DNA of 64,000 nucleotides, taken from NCBI RefSeq assembly GCF_015354735.1, contig NZ_JACEFJ010000008.1:180263-244262 (forward strand), read 5' to 3'. The translations under genes and the position numbers were made by a program. The stretch is from Pararhodonellum marinum (lineage in GTDB: Bacteria; Bacteroidota; Bacteroidia; Cytophagales; Cyclobacteriaceae). The first letter of the stretch is position 1; each line of letters begins with the position of its first letter. Shown here one piece after another: positions 53,648 through 62,709 of this stretch. The notes beneath the pieces are model-generated. The model made no database searches. It saw only the letters and a list, made by a program, of their open reading frames with translations, and was not told the DNA's origin.

Positions 53648-54789
53648 TGAAAGGATATTCAAATAGGGTCAGTCAAGTCACAGAGTACTATTTCTCGGCA
53701 AAACTACGGGAAGTCAATCGCTTGATAGCTGAGGGCAGGCCGATCATCAACATGGGCATTGGAAGCCCGGATTTACCCCCTCACCCTTCGGTTATCCATG
53801 CTTTGGCACATTCAGCTGAATTGGAAAACAGCCATGGCTATCAGGGGTATCAGGGCATTCCTGCCTTGAGGCAAGCCATGGCGGAATTTTATCTCAGGTC
53901 CTACAGGGTAGACCTCGATCCTGAAAAAGAAATCTTACCACTTATGGGCTCCAAAGAAGGCATCATGCATCTTTCCATGGCCTTTTTAAATGAAGGAGAC
54001 CAAGCTTTGGTGCCGGATCCAGGATATCCAACGTACACCTCTGTGACGAAGCTGTTGGGCGCTGAAGCGGTCCCTTATGTTTTGACCCAAGAAAACAACT
54101 GGTATCCTGACTTGGATTTATTGGAGCAAAGTGACCTCAGCAAAGTCAAACTCATGTGGGTAAATTATCCCCATATGCCCTCAGGGGCCAGGGCAAACCT
54201 TGCGCTTTATGAGCAATTGGTCGCTTTTGGCAAAAAGCATGACATTCTCATTGCCCATGATAATCCCTATAGCTTTATCCTGGAGGAAAAGCCAAAAAGT
54301 ATCTTTGAGGTTCACGGCGCCAGTGAAGTGGCTTTGGAACTTAATTCTCTGAGCAAAACGGCCAATATGGCGGGTTGGCGGGTTGGCATGATTTCCGGTA
54401 AACCGGAATGGATCCAAGCCATAACCAAGGTCAAAAGCAACATGGATTCCGGGATGTTTCTTGGCATTCAAAAAGGTGCCATCGCTGCCCTGGGACTCGG
54501 TTCAGAATGGTTCCTGCAATTGAATGCACAGTATTCCAAAAGAAGAGATCTGGTGTGGCAATTGGCTGAAAAGCTAGGACTAGGCTATGAAAAAGATAGG
54601 GCTGGGATGTTTGTTTGGGCAAAAATCCCAAAAGGAATGAATTCAGAAGTATTTGTGGATCAACTACTCTATAAAAAAGACCTGTTTGTAACTCCCGGCC
54701 ATGTTTTTGGACCATCAGGAGAAGGGTATGTGAGGTTTTCACTTTGTCTGCCCGAACAAACCATTCAACAGGCCATAGATCGCATATGA
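53647..54789 (+). CDS. PLP-dependent aminotransferase (aromatic/prephenate type)
   Basis: A 380-residue protein. INMGIGSPDLPPHPSVI, MGSKEGIMHLS, VPDPGYPTYTS, HDNPYSFI, the PLP lysine in NSLSKTANMAGWRVGMI, and a C-terminal RFSLC. Position between pheA and tyrA suggests it makes phenylalanine/tyrosine from phenylpyruvate/hydroxyphenylpyruvate. Its start overlaps the pheA stop (TAATG). Confidence 0.9.
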   Translation: MKGYSNRVSQVTEYYFSAKLREVNRLIAEGRPIINMGIGSPDLPPHPSVIHALAHSAELENSHGYQGYQGIPALRQAMAEFYLRSYRVDLDPEKEILPLMGSKEGIMHLSMAFLNEGDQALVPDPGYPTYTSVTKLLGAEAVPYVLTQENNWYPDLDLLEQSDLSKVKLMWVNYPHMPSGARANLALYEQLVAFGKKHDILIAHDNPYSFILEEKPKSIFEVHGASEVALELNSLSKTANMAGWRVGMISGKPEWIQAITKVKSNMDSGMFLGIQKGAIAALGLGSEWFLQLNAQYSKRRDLVWQLAEKLGLGYEKDRAGMFVWAKIPKGMNSEVFVDQLLYKKDLFVTPGHVFGPSGEGYVRFSLCLPEQTIQQAIDRI

Positions 54790-54870
54790 AGATTAGCGAA
54801 GTTTCCCTTGTCTTTAAGAACATATTTAGCATCACCCTGAATCAGGGTATAAACTACATCAAACTTACCT

Positions 54871-55719
54871 ATGAAAAAGATACACATCATCGGACTGGGG
54901 CTACTCGGAGGCTCTTTTGCTTTGGCCCTGAAAAAGAAAATGCCAGAGATTGAATTCACAGGATTTGACATAGATCCCAGAAACCAGGAAGATGCCCTAA
55001 CTTTAGGCATCATTGACAGGGCATTGGAAATCCCTGAAAAAGATACTGACGTGATCATTCTGGCTACTCCTGCTGATACCATTTCCGAACTGCTGAAAAA
55101 GACCTTGGATCAAATAGGCAAACATACCCTGGTCATTGACTTCGGCTCTACCAAAGAAAAGCTGTGCCAAGAAGTCGCTCAACATCCAAACAGGGAAAAC
55201 TACCTTGCCGGACACCCCATCGCTGGAACCGAATATTCCGGACCCAAGGCAGCGAGGGAGGATTTATTGGACCGAAAAGTATTTATCATCTGTGAAATGG
55301 ACAGGACCAATCTTCACCTGAAGGAGATGGCTTATGCTATTTTTGATGCCTTGAATATGAAACTTCGGTTCATGAACCCTGATGAACATGACAGACATTT
55401 GGCTTTTGTCTCCCACCTTTCCCACATTTCCTCATTTATGCTGGGAAAAACAGTCTTGGACAAAATGCAGGATGAAAAAAACATATTTGACATGGCTGGA
55501 TCTGGTTTTGCTTCTACGGTTCGACTGGCCAAAAGTTCCCCTGAAATGTGGGCACCCATCATTCAGGAAAACAAAGCCAATGTATTGGAAGCTTTGGACC
55601 GATATATTGCGAGTCTCCAAAATTTCAGGGACAAAATCAAGGCTGACCAATTCAAAGAAATAAAAGGCGACATGAGGGAGATTAATAGGATCAGGGATAT
55701 TTTGGATCTGGAAAAATAA
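54871..55719 (+). CDS. tyrA: Prephenate dehydrogenase
   Basis: A 282-residue protein. The NAD-binding start IHIIGLGLLGGSFALALK, DFGSTKEKL, then the catalytic H in LAGHPIAGTEYSGP and the helical C-terminal domain with HLAFVSHLSHISSFMLG. It makes 4-hydroxyphenylpyruvate. There is an 81-base gap after the aminotransferase with a CCCTGA/TCAGGG inverted repeat. No terminator is obvious after it. Confidence 0.94.
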   Translation: MKKIHIIGLGLLGGSFALALKKKMPEIEFTGFDIDPRNQEDALTLGIIDRALEIPEKDTDVIILATPADTISELLKKTLDQIGKHTLVIDFGSTKEKLCQEVAQHPNRENYLAGHPIAGTEYSGPKAAREDLLDRKVFIICEMDRTNLHLKEMAYAIFDALNMKLRFMNPDEHDRHLAFVSHLSHISSFMLGKTVLDKMQDEKNIFDMAGSGFASTVRLAKSSPEMWAPIIQENKANVLEALDRYIASLQNFRDKIKADQFKEIKGDMREINRIRDILDLEK

Positions 55720-55825
55720 ATCCAGCCTGTTGATGGGTTGGTATTAGGGTCTATTTGAGAACAATTAAGTTTATTTAAGCATTTCTGGCTTGAGTTTTGA
55801 GTTGAGGCAAAAAAACAAAGAAATC

Positions 55826-56533
55826 ATGAAAAAAACCTTGTTCATTCTTCCTATCTTGCTACTTTCCCTTACAGCCATGTCTCAGGAAATTGCTACGATC
55901 GAAGTAGAAGGCAAAAGCGAAATCAGCGTGATGCCAGACCAAGCCCTCATCCAAGTTACCTTAACCGAAAAGGCAATGAAGGTGGCTGATGTAACACAGG
56001 CACTCAACAAAAAAACCAAAAGTGTCAAAGATGCCTTAGAAAAATCCGGCGTGAAGGAATATGACTTGCAAATCAACAATTACTACGTGAATGTCAATCG
56101 AGTCTACGCCAAAGGGACTTCAAAGGATAGCGGCTATGTAGCCAGTCAAAACCTCAACATCAAAGTCAAAAGCATTGATAAGGACCTGGTAAAAGTGGTG
56201 GAGACTTTACATCAAACCACTGACATGGGTTTCAATATTCAATTCACCATCTCCGATGCTGAGAAAAAACGATACCAGGAAGAATTGCTGAAGTTGGCTT
56301 TAAAGGATGCCCAATCCAAAGCAAATTTGATAGCTGAAACCATGGAAATAAGCAAAATCAACCTTTTTAAGGTTTATCATGGTGCCCAATCTCCAGAGTA
56401 TAGACCTATGATGAAGACCATGGCCATGCGGGCGGAGTCTGCAGATCTATTAGAAGAACCTGTTTTCAGTCCTGAGGAACAAAAATTATCAGATCAGGTC
56501 AAGGTAGCCTATACCTTTACATCTGGCAATTAA
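55826..56533 (+). CDS. SIMPL (DUF541) periplasmic protein
   Basis: A 235-residue protein from ATG 55826 with signal peptide (KKTLFILPILLLSLTAMSQ). The SIMPL domain has ATIEVEGKSEISVMPDQALIQVTLTEKA and DLQINNYYVNVN, then SQNLNIKVKSIDKDLVKVVETL. Homologues support outer-membrane or oxidative-stress functions. It is separate from the aromatic operon by 107 bases. Confidence 0.88.
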   Translation: MKKTLFILPILLLSLTAMSQEIATIEVEGKSEISVMPDQALIQVTLTEKAMKVADVTQALNKKTKSVKDALEKSGVKEYDLQINNYYVNVNRVYAKGTSKDSGYVASQNLNIKVKSIDKDLVKVVETLHQTTDMGFNIQFTISDAEKKRYQEELLKLALKDAQSKANLIAETMEISKINLFKVYHGAQSPEYRPMMKTMAMRAESADLLEEPVFSPEEQKLSDQVKVAYTFTSGN

Positions 56534-56571
56534 ACCTTAAGCTTTCATATAATCCAACCGCTGATTCCTTG

Positions 56572-57216
56572 CTAATTTGCAGAAGAATCAGTGGTTTTTT
56601 TTGGGTTCAGAAAGTAAACCACACCAATACCTGCTCCTGAAAAGAGGTTAAATCCCACATTTCGGTTTCTGCTCAGGAGATTGTCGTTGCTTTTTTCCTG
56701 AGACCAAGAATAAAACAGTCCCCCAAAAGTACTTTCAATCATCCACTTTTGATTGATGCGATACGCCAGTCCAGGAGAAAGACCGGTGTTGATCTGATGA
56801 TTCCTATTTTCGCCACTTCGGCTGATTTCATTTCCAAAATCGAAATCAAGTGCTATAAATCCGGTAAAATTATTCAAAATGGGAAAATACCTTCTGTAAA
56901 AAACACCAATTGTAAAGAATTCACGCTTACTTGAAGAATCCCAAGGACTCGTACTTGAATCCATTGTACCTGTTTTATCATGGATCAAATTGTATCCGGG
57001 ACCAAATCCAAGAACTGATCGTGGGCTGATAAATTTCCCAAACCTGGGATTCAATCCCAAAAAGAACGTTCTATTAAATCTGTTATTGGTATGATTATCG
57101 GTTCTAAAAGAATTGGCATTGACAACTCCACCTACGAACCATTCTTCTTCTTCAAACTGGGCATGGGCACTAAAGGCAAAAACAAGTAAGATACTTAATA
57201 AGGCTATTCGTTTCAT
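56572..57216 (-). CDS. Small outer-membrane beta-barrel protein
   Basis: A 214-residue protein with signal peptide (MKRIALLSILLVFAFSAHA) and alternating beta strands (FFLGLNPRFGKFISPRSVLGFGPGYNLI; FTIGVFYRRYFPILNNFTGFIALDFDFG; VGFNLFSGAGIGVVYFL). It has no family I can name beyond an OmpA-like/opacity-type barrel. The C-terminus lacks a terminal aromatic. Confidence 0.75.
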   Translation of the reverse strand: MKRIALLSILLVFAFSAHAQFEEEEWFVGGVVNANSFRTDNHTNNRFNRTFFLGLNPRFGKFISPRSVLGFGPGYNLIHDKTGTMDSSTSPWDSSSKREFFTIGVFYRRYFPILNNFTGFIALDFDFGNEISRSGENRNHQINTGLSPGLAYRINQKWMIESTFGGLFYSWSQEKSNDNLLSRNRNVGFNLFSGAGIGVVYFLNPKKTTDSSAN

Positions 57217-57684
57217 AGGTTGGATTTTTCTACACCTAAAACTAAAAAATTATTGATATATCTCCAACAAAAAATAACTAAGCGTTTGATTTATATGATT
57301 TTCCGCTTCATTGCCACTACCCCAATATTCTTCTTCTAAAGGGTCGGAAGTCCGAAGTTGGAAGTCACCCGTCTTTGGCAGGCCCGCCTTTATTCGGGCA
57401 GGCCCGCCTGTCGTCGGGCAGTCATGCATCCGGACATTTCGGTTTGCTGGCGAGAATTATATTGAATTACCATTTTACTGGCGTCATTGCGTATATTCAT
57501 GTTGATTTATAAGAAAAGTTTATCCCAGTTTTTTTAGATTAATTTCTTCCTTTGTTACTAAAACCTCCAGACCTTTAAGTTTATCTTGTCTTCACGTAAT
57601 TTATGCACCAATTTGTTTTGAATTTTTCGTAAGGGTCAATAAAATTGGCCCAGAAATCTATTACCTTAGGGGTTTTCCATTTCA
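57217..57684. other. Gap before ktrB holding dispersed element copy 3
   Basis: Apart from the element at 57302-57500 no gene or clear signal is seen; TACCTTAG at 57662-57669 may be a weak -7 for ktrB. Confidence 0.5.
57302..57500 (-). repeat. Dispersed palindromic element, copy 3 (about three core units)
   Basis: Reverse orientation to copies 1 and 2: TCCGCTTCATTGCCACTACC at the left and GCGTCATTGCGTATATTCAT at the right. The core has about three units including CCCGCCTTTATTCGGGCAGG and CCCGCCTGTCGTCGGGCAGT. Confidence 0.88.
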
Positions 57685-59493
57685 ATGGCGCCAAATTTAA
57701 ATTTCAGTAGCCCCGATCAAAGAATACAGTTGGTCAGAAAAGTTTTCTTGATCAACAACCGTATCATTCAAATTTTAAGTTTTTGTGCGTTTGGCATTTT
57801 GATTTATGATATAGGATTCCAAAATGAAATCCAAACTTTGGGATTTTCCAATTTTTACAATTTTATTTTAGCAGCTCTCGCAGTATCCAACACCATAAAA
57901 TTATTTTCAAAAGCTGAAAAGTATAGTTCTTACAGGTACTCCATCGAAATACTTATCATCCTCATCTTACTTTTTGCGACTTTCGTGAATTTAGGTTGGT
58001 TTCAATTGTATTCAGGGCTTAGGATTGCCAATGTCCCGGTGAATGCATTTTTAGTCAATCTATTGATCCTGGTTCTGTTTTTCATCGAATTGAGTAAACT
58101 GACTTTAACGGTCAATCAATTGAAAATACATCCGGCATTGGTTTTTATCTTAAGCTTTTTGGTTGTCATATTGATTGGTATGGCCCTGCTATTGCTTCCA
58201 AATGCCACCGTAAATGAGATATCGTTTGTGGATGCACTATTCACGTCAACATCCGCAGTATGTGTGACGGGTTTAATTGTATTGGATACGGCTACTGATT
58301 TTACATTTTTAGGACAAACGATCATCCTTATACTTTTCCAGGTTGGGGGTTTAGGCATGATGACATTTACCAGCTTTTTTGGTTTTTTCTTCAAAGGGTC
58401 TTATTCTTTACAGAATCAACTGTTTTTGAAAGATTATATCAATGAAGACAACATCAGTGCAATCAATTCGACTTTAGTAAAAATCATCTTTTTCACTCTT
58501 CTAGTGGAAGGACTGGCCATTATTTTAATTTATGCATTGATTGATTCCAATTTGTTTGAAAGCTCTAGTGACCATATTTTCTTTTCAGTTTTTCACGCCA
58601 TCTCCGCATTTTGCAATGCGGGGTTTTCAACCTTAAGTGACGGTTTATATGAAGAAGGTTTCAGAAATCAGTACCACATACAGTTGGTCATTGCAATTAC
58701 GATAATCATCGGCGGAATAGGTTTTCCAGTTGTGATGGGCTATTATCGGTACTTGCGCCATCTCTTTGTTGGCACTAAAAAACTGATCACAGGAGAAGAG
58801 GATTTCAAACATACCCCTCGGGTCGTAAATGTCAACATCAGATTGATAGTCTATACAACAGCTTGCTTGCTGATTATAGGCTTTGTCACTTTTTTTATTT
58901 TTGAAAAGGAACATACCCTGAAAGGATTAAGTGGGTATGGCAAAATCGTGACAGCCTTTTTCGGGGCCGTAACTCCAAGAACTGCAGGCTTCAATACCGT
59001 GGACATGAGCAATCTGGCATTACCAACGGTTTTGATTTACTTGATTTTGATGTGGATAGGAGCTTCTCCAGGTTCTACAGGTGGGGGATTAAAGACCAGT
59101 ACCTTTGCCGTGGCGGTCTTAAATACGTTCAGCATTGCAAAGGGTAAGGATAGACTGGAAGTATTTAATAGGCAAATCAGCCAGGAAACGATCAGAAAAG
59201 CATTTGCAGTGATATTGTTGTCGTTTTTAGTGATAGGATTTGGTGTGTTTTTGGTGCTCTTGTTCAATCCTGAGATGCCCTTGATAAAAGTCGCCTTTGA
59301 GATCTTTTCGGCTTTCAGTACTGTGGGCCTAAGTTTGGGGATTACAGGAGACTTATCTGATTCAAGTAAAATAGTGGTAACCGTCATCATGTTTTTGGGA
59401 AGGGTAGGTACTTTGACAGTGATGGTAGCATTTATACAAAAGTCCCGGAATTTGAGGTATAGATTTCCGGAAGAAAGTGTGTTTATAACCTAA
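57685..59493 (+). CDS. KtrB/TrkH-family potassium transporter with extra N-terminal helices
   Basis: A 602-residue protein, longer than typical KtrB by about 150 residues that form four additional helices. Four selectivity-filter loops are visible: TSTSAVCVTGL, ISAFCNAGFS, VTPRTAGFNTV and FSAFSTVGLS. It imports potassium, probably sodium-coupled. It sits 12 bases upstream of the KtrA-type regulator. The N-terminal extension is an interesting feature. Confidence 0.93.
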   Translation: MAPNLNFSSPDQRIQLVRKVFLINNRIIQILSFCAFGILIYDIGFQNEIQTLGFSNFYNFILAALAVSNTIKLFSKAEKYSSYRYSIEILIILILLFATFVNLGWFQLYSGLRIANVPVNAFLVNLLILVLFFIELSKLTLTVNQLKIHPALVFILSFLVVILIGMALLLLPNATVNEISFVDALFTSTSAVCVTGLIVLDTATDFTFLGQTIILILFQVGGLGMMTFTSFFGFFFKGSYSLQNQLFLKDYINEDNISAINSTLVKIIFFTLLVEGLAIILIYALIDSNLFESSSDHIFFSVFHAISAFCNAGFSTLSDGLYEEGFRNQYHIQLVIAITIIIGGIGFPVVMGYYRYLRHLFVGTKKLITGEEDFKHTPRVVNVNIRLIVYTTACLLIIGFVTFFIFEKEHTLKGLSGYGKIVTAFFGAVTPRTAGFNTVDMSNLALPTVLIYLILMWIGASPGSTGGGLKTSTFAVAVLNTFSIAKGKDRLEVFNRQISQETIRKAFAVILLSFLVIGFGVFLVLLFNPEMPLIKVAFEIFSAFSTVGLSLGITGDLSDSSKIVVTVIMFLGRVGTLTVMVAFIQKSRNLRYRFPEESVFIT

Positions 59494-59505
59494 AAAAAAA
59501 TAAAA

Positions 59506-60198
59506 ATGAGATATATCATTGTGGGTTTAGGGAATTTTGGAGGCTACCTGGCTGCCCGGTTGACAGATCTAGGTCATGAAGTCATCGGAGTAGACGCCAA
59601 TGAAGAAAAGGTTGAAAGTGTAAAAGACGCAATCACACATGCCATTACCATGGATGCCACAGATGTGCATGCTGTAAAAACCCTTCCGCTTAAAGACTGC
59701 CACGTTGTAGTTATTGCAATCGGAGAGGATTTTGGGGCCTCCATTATGGTGACAGCTATTTTCAAACAATTGAATGTGAAAAGGCTAATCAGCAGGTCTA
59801 TCAATAAGGTCCATGAAACAGTGATCAAGGCTATTGGAGTGGATGAAATCATTCACCCTGAAGAGGATTCTGCTGAAAGAATGGCCAAACGCTTGCAAAT
59901 GAAGGGCGTTTTGGATTCCTTGAATGTATCAGATGATTACAACATCATAGAAGTAAAGGTGCCTGAAAAATACATAGGCCTTACCATTGCCGAAACCAAA
60001 ATCAGACAGGATTACAATATCAACATTTTGACTTTGGTAAAAATGGAAGAAAAATTAAATATGTTTGGCATTAAATCAAAGGTGAGGAAAGTTTCCGGGG
60101 TTGTTACCGGTGAAACAAAAATCGAAGAAGGGGATATTTTCCTGTTATTTGGCCATACTAAAGATATCCAAGCCATTTTAAGTCTGGATGAAGAATGA
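59506..60198 (+). CDS. KtrA/TrkA-type potassium uptake regulator
   Basis: A 230-residue protein: RCK_N Rossmann domain with IIVGLGNFGGYLAARLTDLGHEVIGVDANEEKV and acidic D at the end of beta 2, then an RCK_C (TrkA_C) domain (IIEVKVPEKYIGLTIAETKIRQDYNINILTLVK). It forms the nucleotide-gated ring for KtrB. It is followed immediately by dispersed element copy 4. Confidence 0.94.
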   Translation: MRYIIVGLGNFGGYLAARLTDLGHEVIGVDANEEKVESVKDAITHAITMDATDVHAVKTLPLKDCHVVVIAIGEDFGASIMVTAIFKQLNVKRLISRSINKVHETVIKAIGVDEIIHPEEDSAERMAKRLQMKGVLDSLNVSDDYNIIEVKVPEKYIGLTIAETKIRQDYNINILTLVKMEEKLNMFGIKSKVRKVSGVVTGETKIEEGDIFLLFGHTKDIQAILSLDEE

Positions 60199-60222
60199 AA
60201 ATTCTTTTAAAACAAAATGGTT

Positions 60223-60391
60223 TTCCGCCTTTTTCAACTCACCCAATATTCTTCTCCAAAAGGTTCGGAAGTCCGCTGCCTGTCTTCGGGCAGGCCCGTC
60301 TGTCTTCGGGCAGGGATGTGCCGGAAATTTCAGTTTAGCGGCAAGAATTATATTGAATTACCATTTTACTGGCATCATTGCGTAAATACAT
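60223..60391 (-). repeat. Dispersed palindromic element, copy 4 (two core units)
   Basis: Fills almost exactly the 194-base gap between the ktrA stop codon and the convergent Kv channel stop codon. Core units are of the CTGCCTGTCTTCGGGCAGG and CCCGTCTGTCTTCGGGCAGG type. Flanks match copies 3 and 5, ending GGCATCATTGCGTAAATACA. Position and hairpins suggest it could work as a convergent transcription barrier. Confidence 0.88.
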
Positions 60392-60392
60392 G

Positions 60393-61217
60393 TTAAACAA
60401 TAATTGAAACCACTTTTTCTCCACAATATTTACAATGAACAGCGTCATTGTCGTGGGATTTGGATTTGCATCCTGAACATACTTTCATATCCTCATATTT
60501 CTTCTTGGTTTTGGCAAAGGTAAGTTCTGATGTGACTATACCTGTTGGCACAGCTATGATTCCATACCCTACAAGCATGATCAATGATGCCATCAGTTTT
60601 CCTAAAGGGGTGATAGGTGTAATATCTCCAAACCCCACCGTAGTCAGAGTCACAATAGCCCAATACATGGACATGGGAATGCTTGTATATCCATTTTCTG
60701 GGCCTTCCACAATATACATGACGGTTCCAGCAATCAATACAATGGTAAGCATAGTGGCCAAAAAAATCTGGATCTTGGCCCTACTTGCCTTTAAGGCCTC
60801 AGAAAGAAATTCAGCATCCTTTACGTACCTACCTAACTTCAAAATTCTGATGACCCTTAAGAGTCTCAAAGAACGGATCACCACCAAAAATTGGGTATTC
60901 ACTAAAATCAAACTCAAATAGGTGGGAATGATGGCAAACAAATCGACTAAACCATAAAAACTAAAGATATATCCGGATTTGTTTTTACTTAACCAAATCC
61001 TCAATCCATACTCTATGGTAAATAAAATAGTAAATAGCCATTCAAGGAAATAAAAATAAACCCCATAGTCGATCCGAATCGAAACAACAGAATCTAAAAT
61101 TACAACTGCGACACTAGCTAAAATTAAAATTAGAATAATGACATCGAATGTTTTTGAGGCCTTGTCGTCATGTTCAAAAACAATATGCGCTAAGCGACTT
61201 TTATCGAACCAGTTCAT
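60393..61217 (-). CDS. Kv-type voltage-gated potassium channel with C-terminal zinc ribbon
   Basis: A 274-residue protein with six helices. S4-like RSLRLLRVIRILKLGRY carries repeated arginines for voltage sensing, and the pore has TLTTVGFGDITP. The last 30 residues form CSGCKSKSHDNDAVHCKYCGE, a four-cysteine zinc ribbon, which is unusual for bacterial Kv channels. Its gene is convergent with ktrA. It lets K+ leave the cell or sets membrane potential; the ribbon may bind other proteins or metals. Confidence 0.92.
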   Translation of the reverse strand: MNWFDKSRLAHIVFEHDDKASKTFDVIILILILASVAVVILDSVVSIRIDYGVYFYFLEWLFTILFTIEYGLRIWLSKNKSGYIFSFYGLVDLFAIIPTYLSLILVNTQFLVVIRSLRLLRVIRILKLGRYVKDAEFLSEALKASRAKIQIFLATMLTIVLIAGTVMYIVEGPENGYTSIPMSMYWAIVTLTTVGFGDITPITPLGKLMASLIMLVGYGIIAVPTGIVTSELTFAKTKKKYEDMKVCSGCKSKSHDNDAVHCKYCGEKVVSIIV

Positions 61218-61336
61218 AAAAGCGAGGTAATTTTCCCTAATTTAAGGGAAAGAAACGGGTATGGCAAAACTTATAAAACTGGCTTCGGATAGTGTCCCCG
61301 TTTTTGATTTTCTCCATCATCTCAAAAAAAACCGAA

Positions 61337-61825
61337 ATGACCAACAGGATTTCCTTTCTTATCCAAAAACTAGGACTTAAGGAGCATCCAGAAGGAGGCT
61401 ACTATTCTGAAACGTATCGCGCTTTAGAGACTAAGGAATTTTCTATGGGTCATAGAAGTCTCATGACCAGTATTTATTTTCTGATGACCTCTGACAAGGT
61501 TTCCCATTTTCACCGCATCAAAAGTGATGAATTGTGGTTTTACCATGAAGGGAGTCCTTTGACCATTCATTTATTGGAAGAAAATGGGTACAGCAACCTC
61601 AAGGTCGGAACCCAACTCAATCAGGGTCAAAATCCGTTTCAAATGGTCAGGTCACATGCTATTTTCGGTTCTACGGTCGATGAAGCGGACAGCTATAGCC
61701 TGGTTTCTTGTGTGGTGGCTCCGGGATTTGATTTTGAGGATTTCGAATTGCTCAAGGAAGCTGAGCTTTTGGCAAGATGGCCGGAGCAAAGCGAAATTAT
61801 TAAAAAGCTAACTGTTCCTGATTGA
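61337..61825 (+). CDS. Cupin (DUF985) protein
   Basis: A 162-residue protein from ATG 61337. LGLKEHPEGGYYSETYR at the N-terminus, SIYFLMTSDKVSHFHRIKSDELWFYHEGSPLTIHLL, and CVVAPGFDFEDFEL. This is the Cupin_5/DUF985 layout with H/E metal positions. Function unknown. It starts about 120 bases after the divergent channel gene. Confidence 0.9.
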   Translation: MTNRISFLIQKLGLKEHPEGGYYSETYRALETKEFSMGHRSLMTSIYFLMTSDKVSHFHRIKSDELWFYHEGSPLTIHLLEENGYSNLKVGTQLNQGQNPFQMVRSHAIFGSTVDEADSYSLVSCVVAPGFDFEDFELLKEAELLARWPEQSEIIKKLTVPD

Positions 61826-61935
61826 CCTTTTAAGAAATATCAGATCAAACACTATTTAAATAGTAAGTTCGTTAGATCCTGAAGCAAAAAATTAAGCCAG
61901 ATGAATTTTGCAAAGTCCATCTCATAACTCCAAAG

Positions 61936-62706
61936 CTAGCCTTTGTATGGAATGGTTTTAAGAATATATTCGGCAGCGCTGATCAACTCTTCTTCTCTGC
62001 GGTCCTCTATAATTTCCACCCATGGCGCATAGGGCGTATCAGTTTGGGCAAACATTTTTTCCTTATACTTTTTGTATTCATCCCAGAGTTCTTGTGCATT
62101 TTCATCATATGGAGTCAGTTTCCATTTGGTCAATGGGTCAGCCTTCATTTCGGCCAATCTTCTGGCATGTTCCTTTTTCGTGATTGAAAAATAAAATTTG
62201 ACCAAATGAATACCCGAATCCACCAACATTTTCTCAAAAGGAATGACCTGTTCCATAAACCTCTCGTACTCCTCTTGGGTGCAAAGGCCGTTCACCGGTT
62301 CTATCAAAGCGCGATTGTACCAGCTGCGGTCATAGATTACCATTTCACTAGGCTGAGGTAGCAGGTTGATGAAATGTTTGAAATACCACTCTCCATCATT
62401 ACCTAAAGTTCGATGCGGAAGATTGACTTCGATCCTGTAATGCCGTGGATTGTTATGGGACAAAATCCTACGGATCACCCCGCTTTTTTCCGAGGCATCT
62501 CCCCCATGGAAGACCAATACAATCTTCTGCTTATTTTCAATGAACCAAGTCTGAAGCTTTACCAATTCAGCTTGGATTTCCCGTAACTTGGTTTCATACT
62601 TTGCTTGCAAGATCACCTTTTCGAGATCAATTTTCTTGTTTTCCAAAAGGTGTTTAATGCCCACTTTAGAATTCAGAATTTCCAGGTCTTCTTTGGTCAG
62701 ATTCAT
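61936..62706 (-). CDS. PPK2-family polyphosphate kinase paralogue with altered P-loop
   Basis: A 256-residue protein. PPK2 features: the Walker B-like DRSWYNRALIEPV, KFYFSITKKEHARRLAEMKADPLTKWKLTPYDENAQELWDEY, and APWVEII. Walker A is GGDASEKSGVIRR where the neighbour has GRDAAGKGGSIKR, so it retains D and K but loses the R and a G. This may alter nucleotide or polyphosphate binding, or reduce activity. It lies 3 bases after the upstream PPK2 gene. Confidence 0.88.
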   Translation of the reverse strand: MNLTKEDLEILNSKVGIKHLLENKKIDLEKVILQAKYETKLREIQAELVKLQTWFIENKQKIVLVFHGGDASEKSGVIRRILSHNNPRHYRIEVNLPHRTLGNDGEWYFKHFINLLPQPSEMVIYDRSWYNRALIEPVNGLCTQEEYERFMEQVIPFEKMLVDSGIHLVKFYFSITKKEHARRLAEMKADPLTKWKLTPYDENAQELWDEYKKYKEKMFAQTDTPYAPWVEIIEDRREEELISAAEYILKTIPYKG

Positions 62707-62709
62707 GTT

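Noticed and set aside
54744..54953. 69-residue ORF bridging the aminotransferase and tyrA genes
   Set aside because: It reads through the coding ends of both neighbours in another frame and has no start context; the 81-base gap itself holds only a small inverted repeat.
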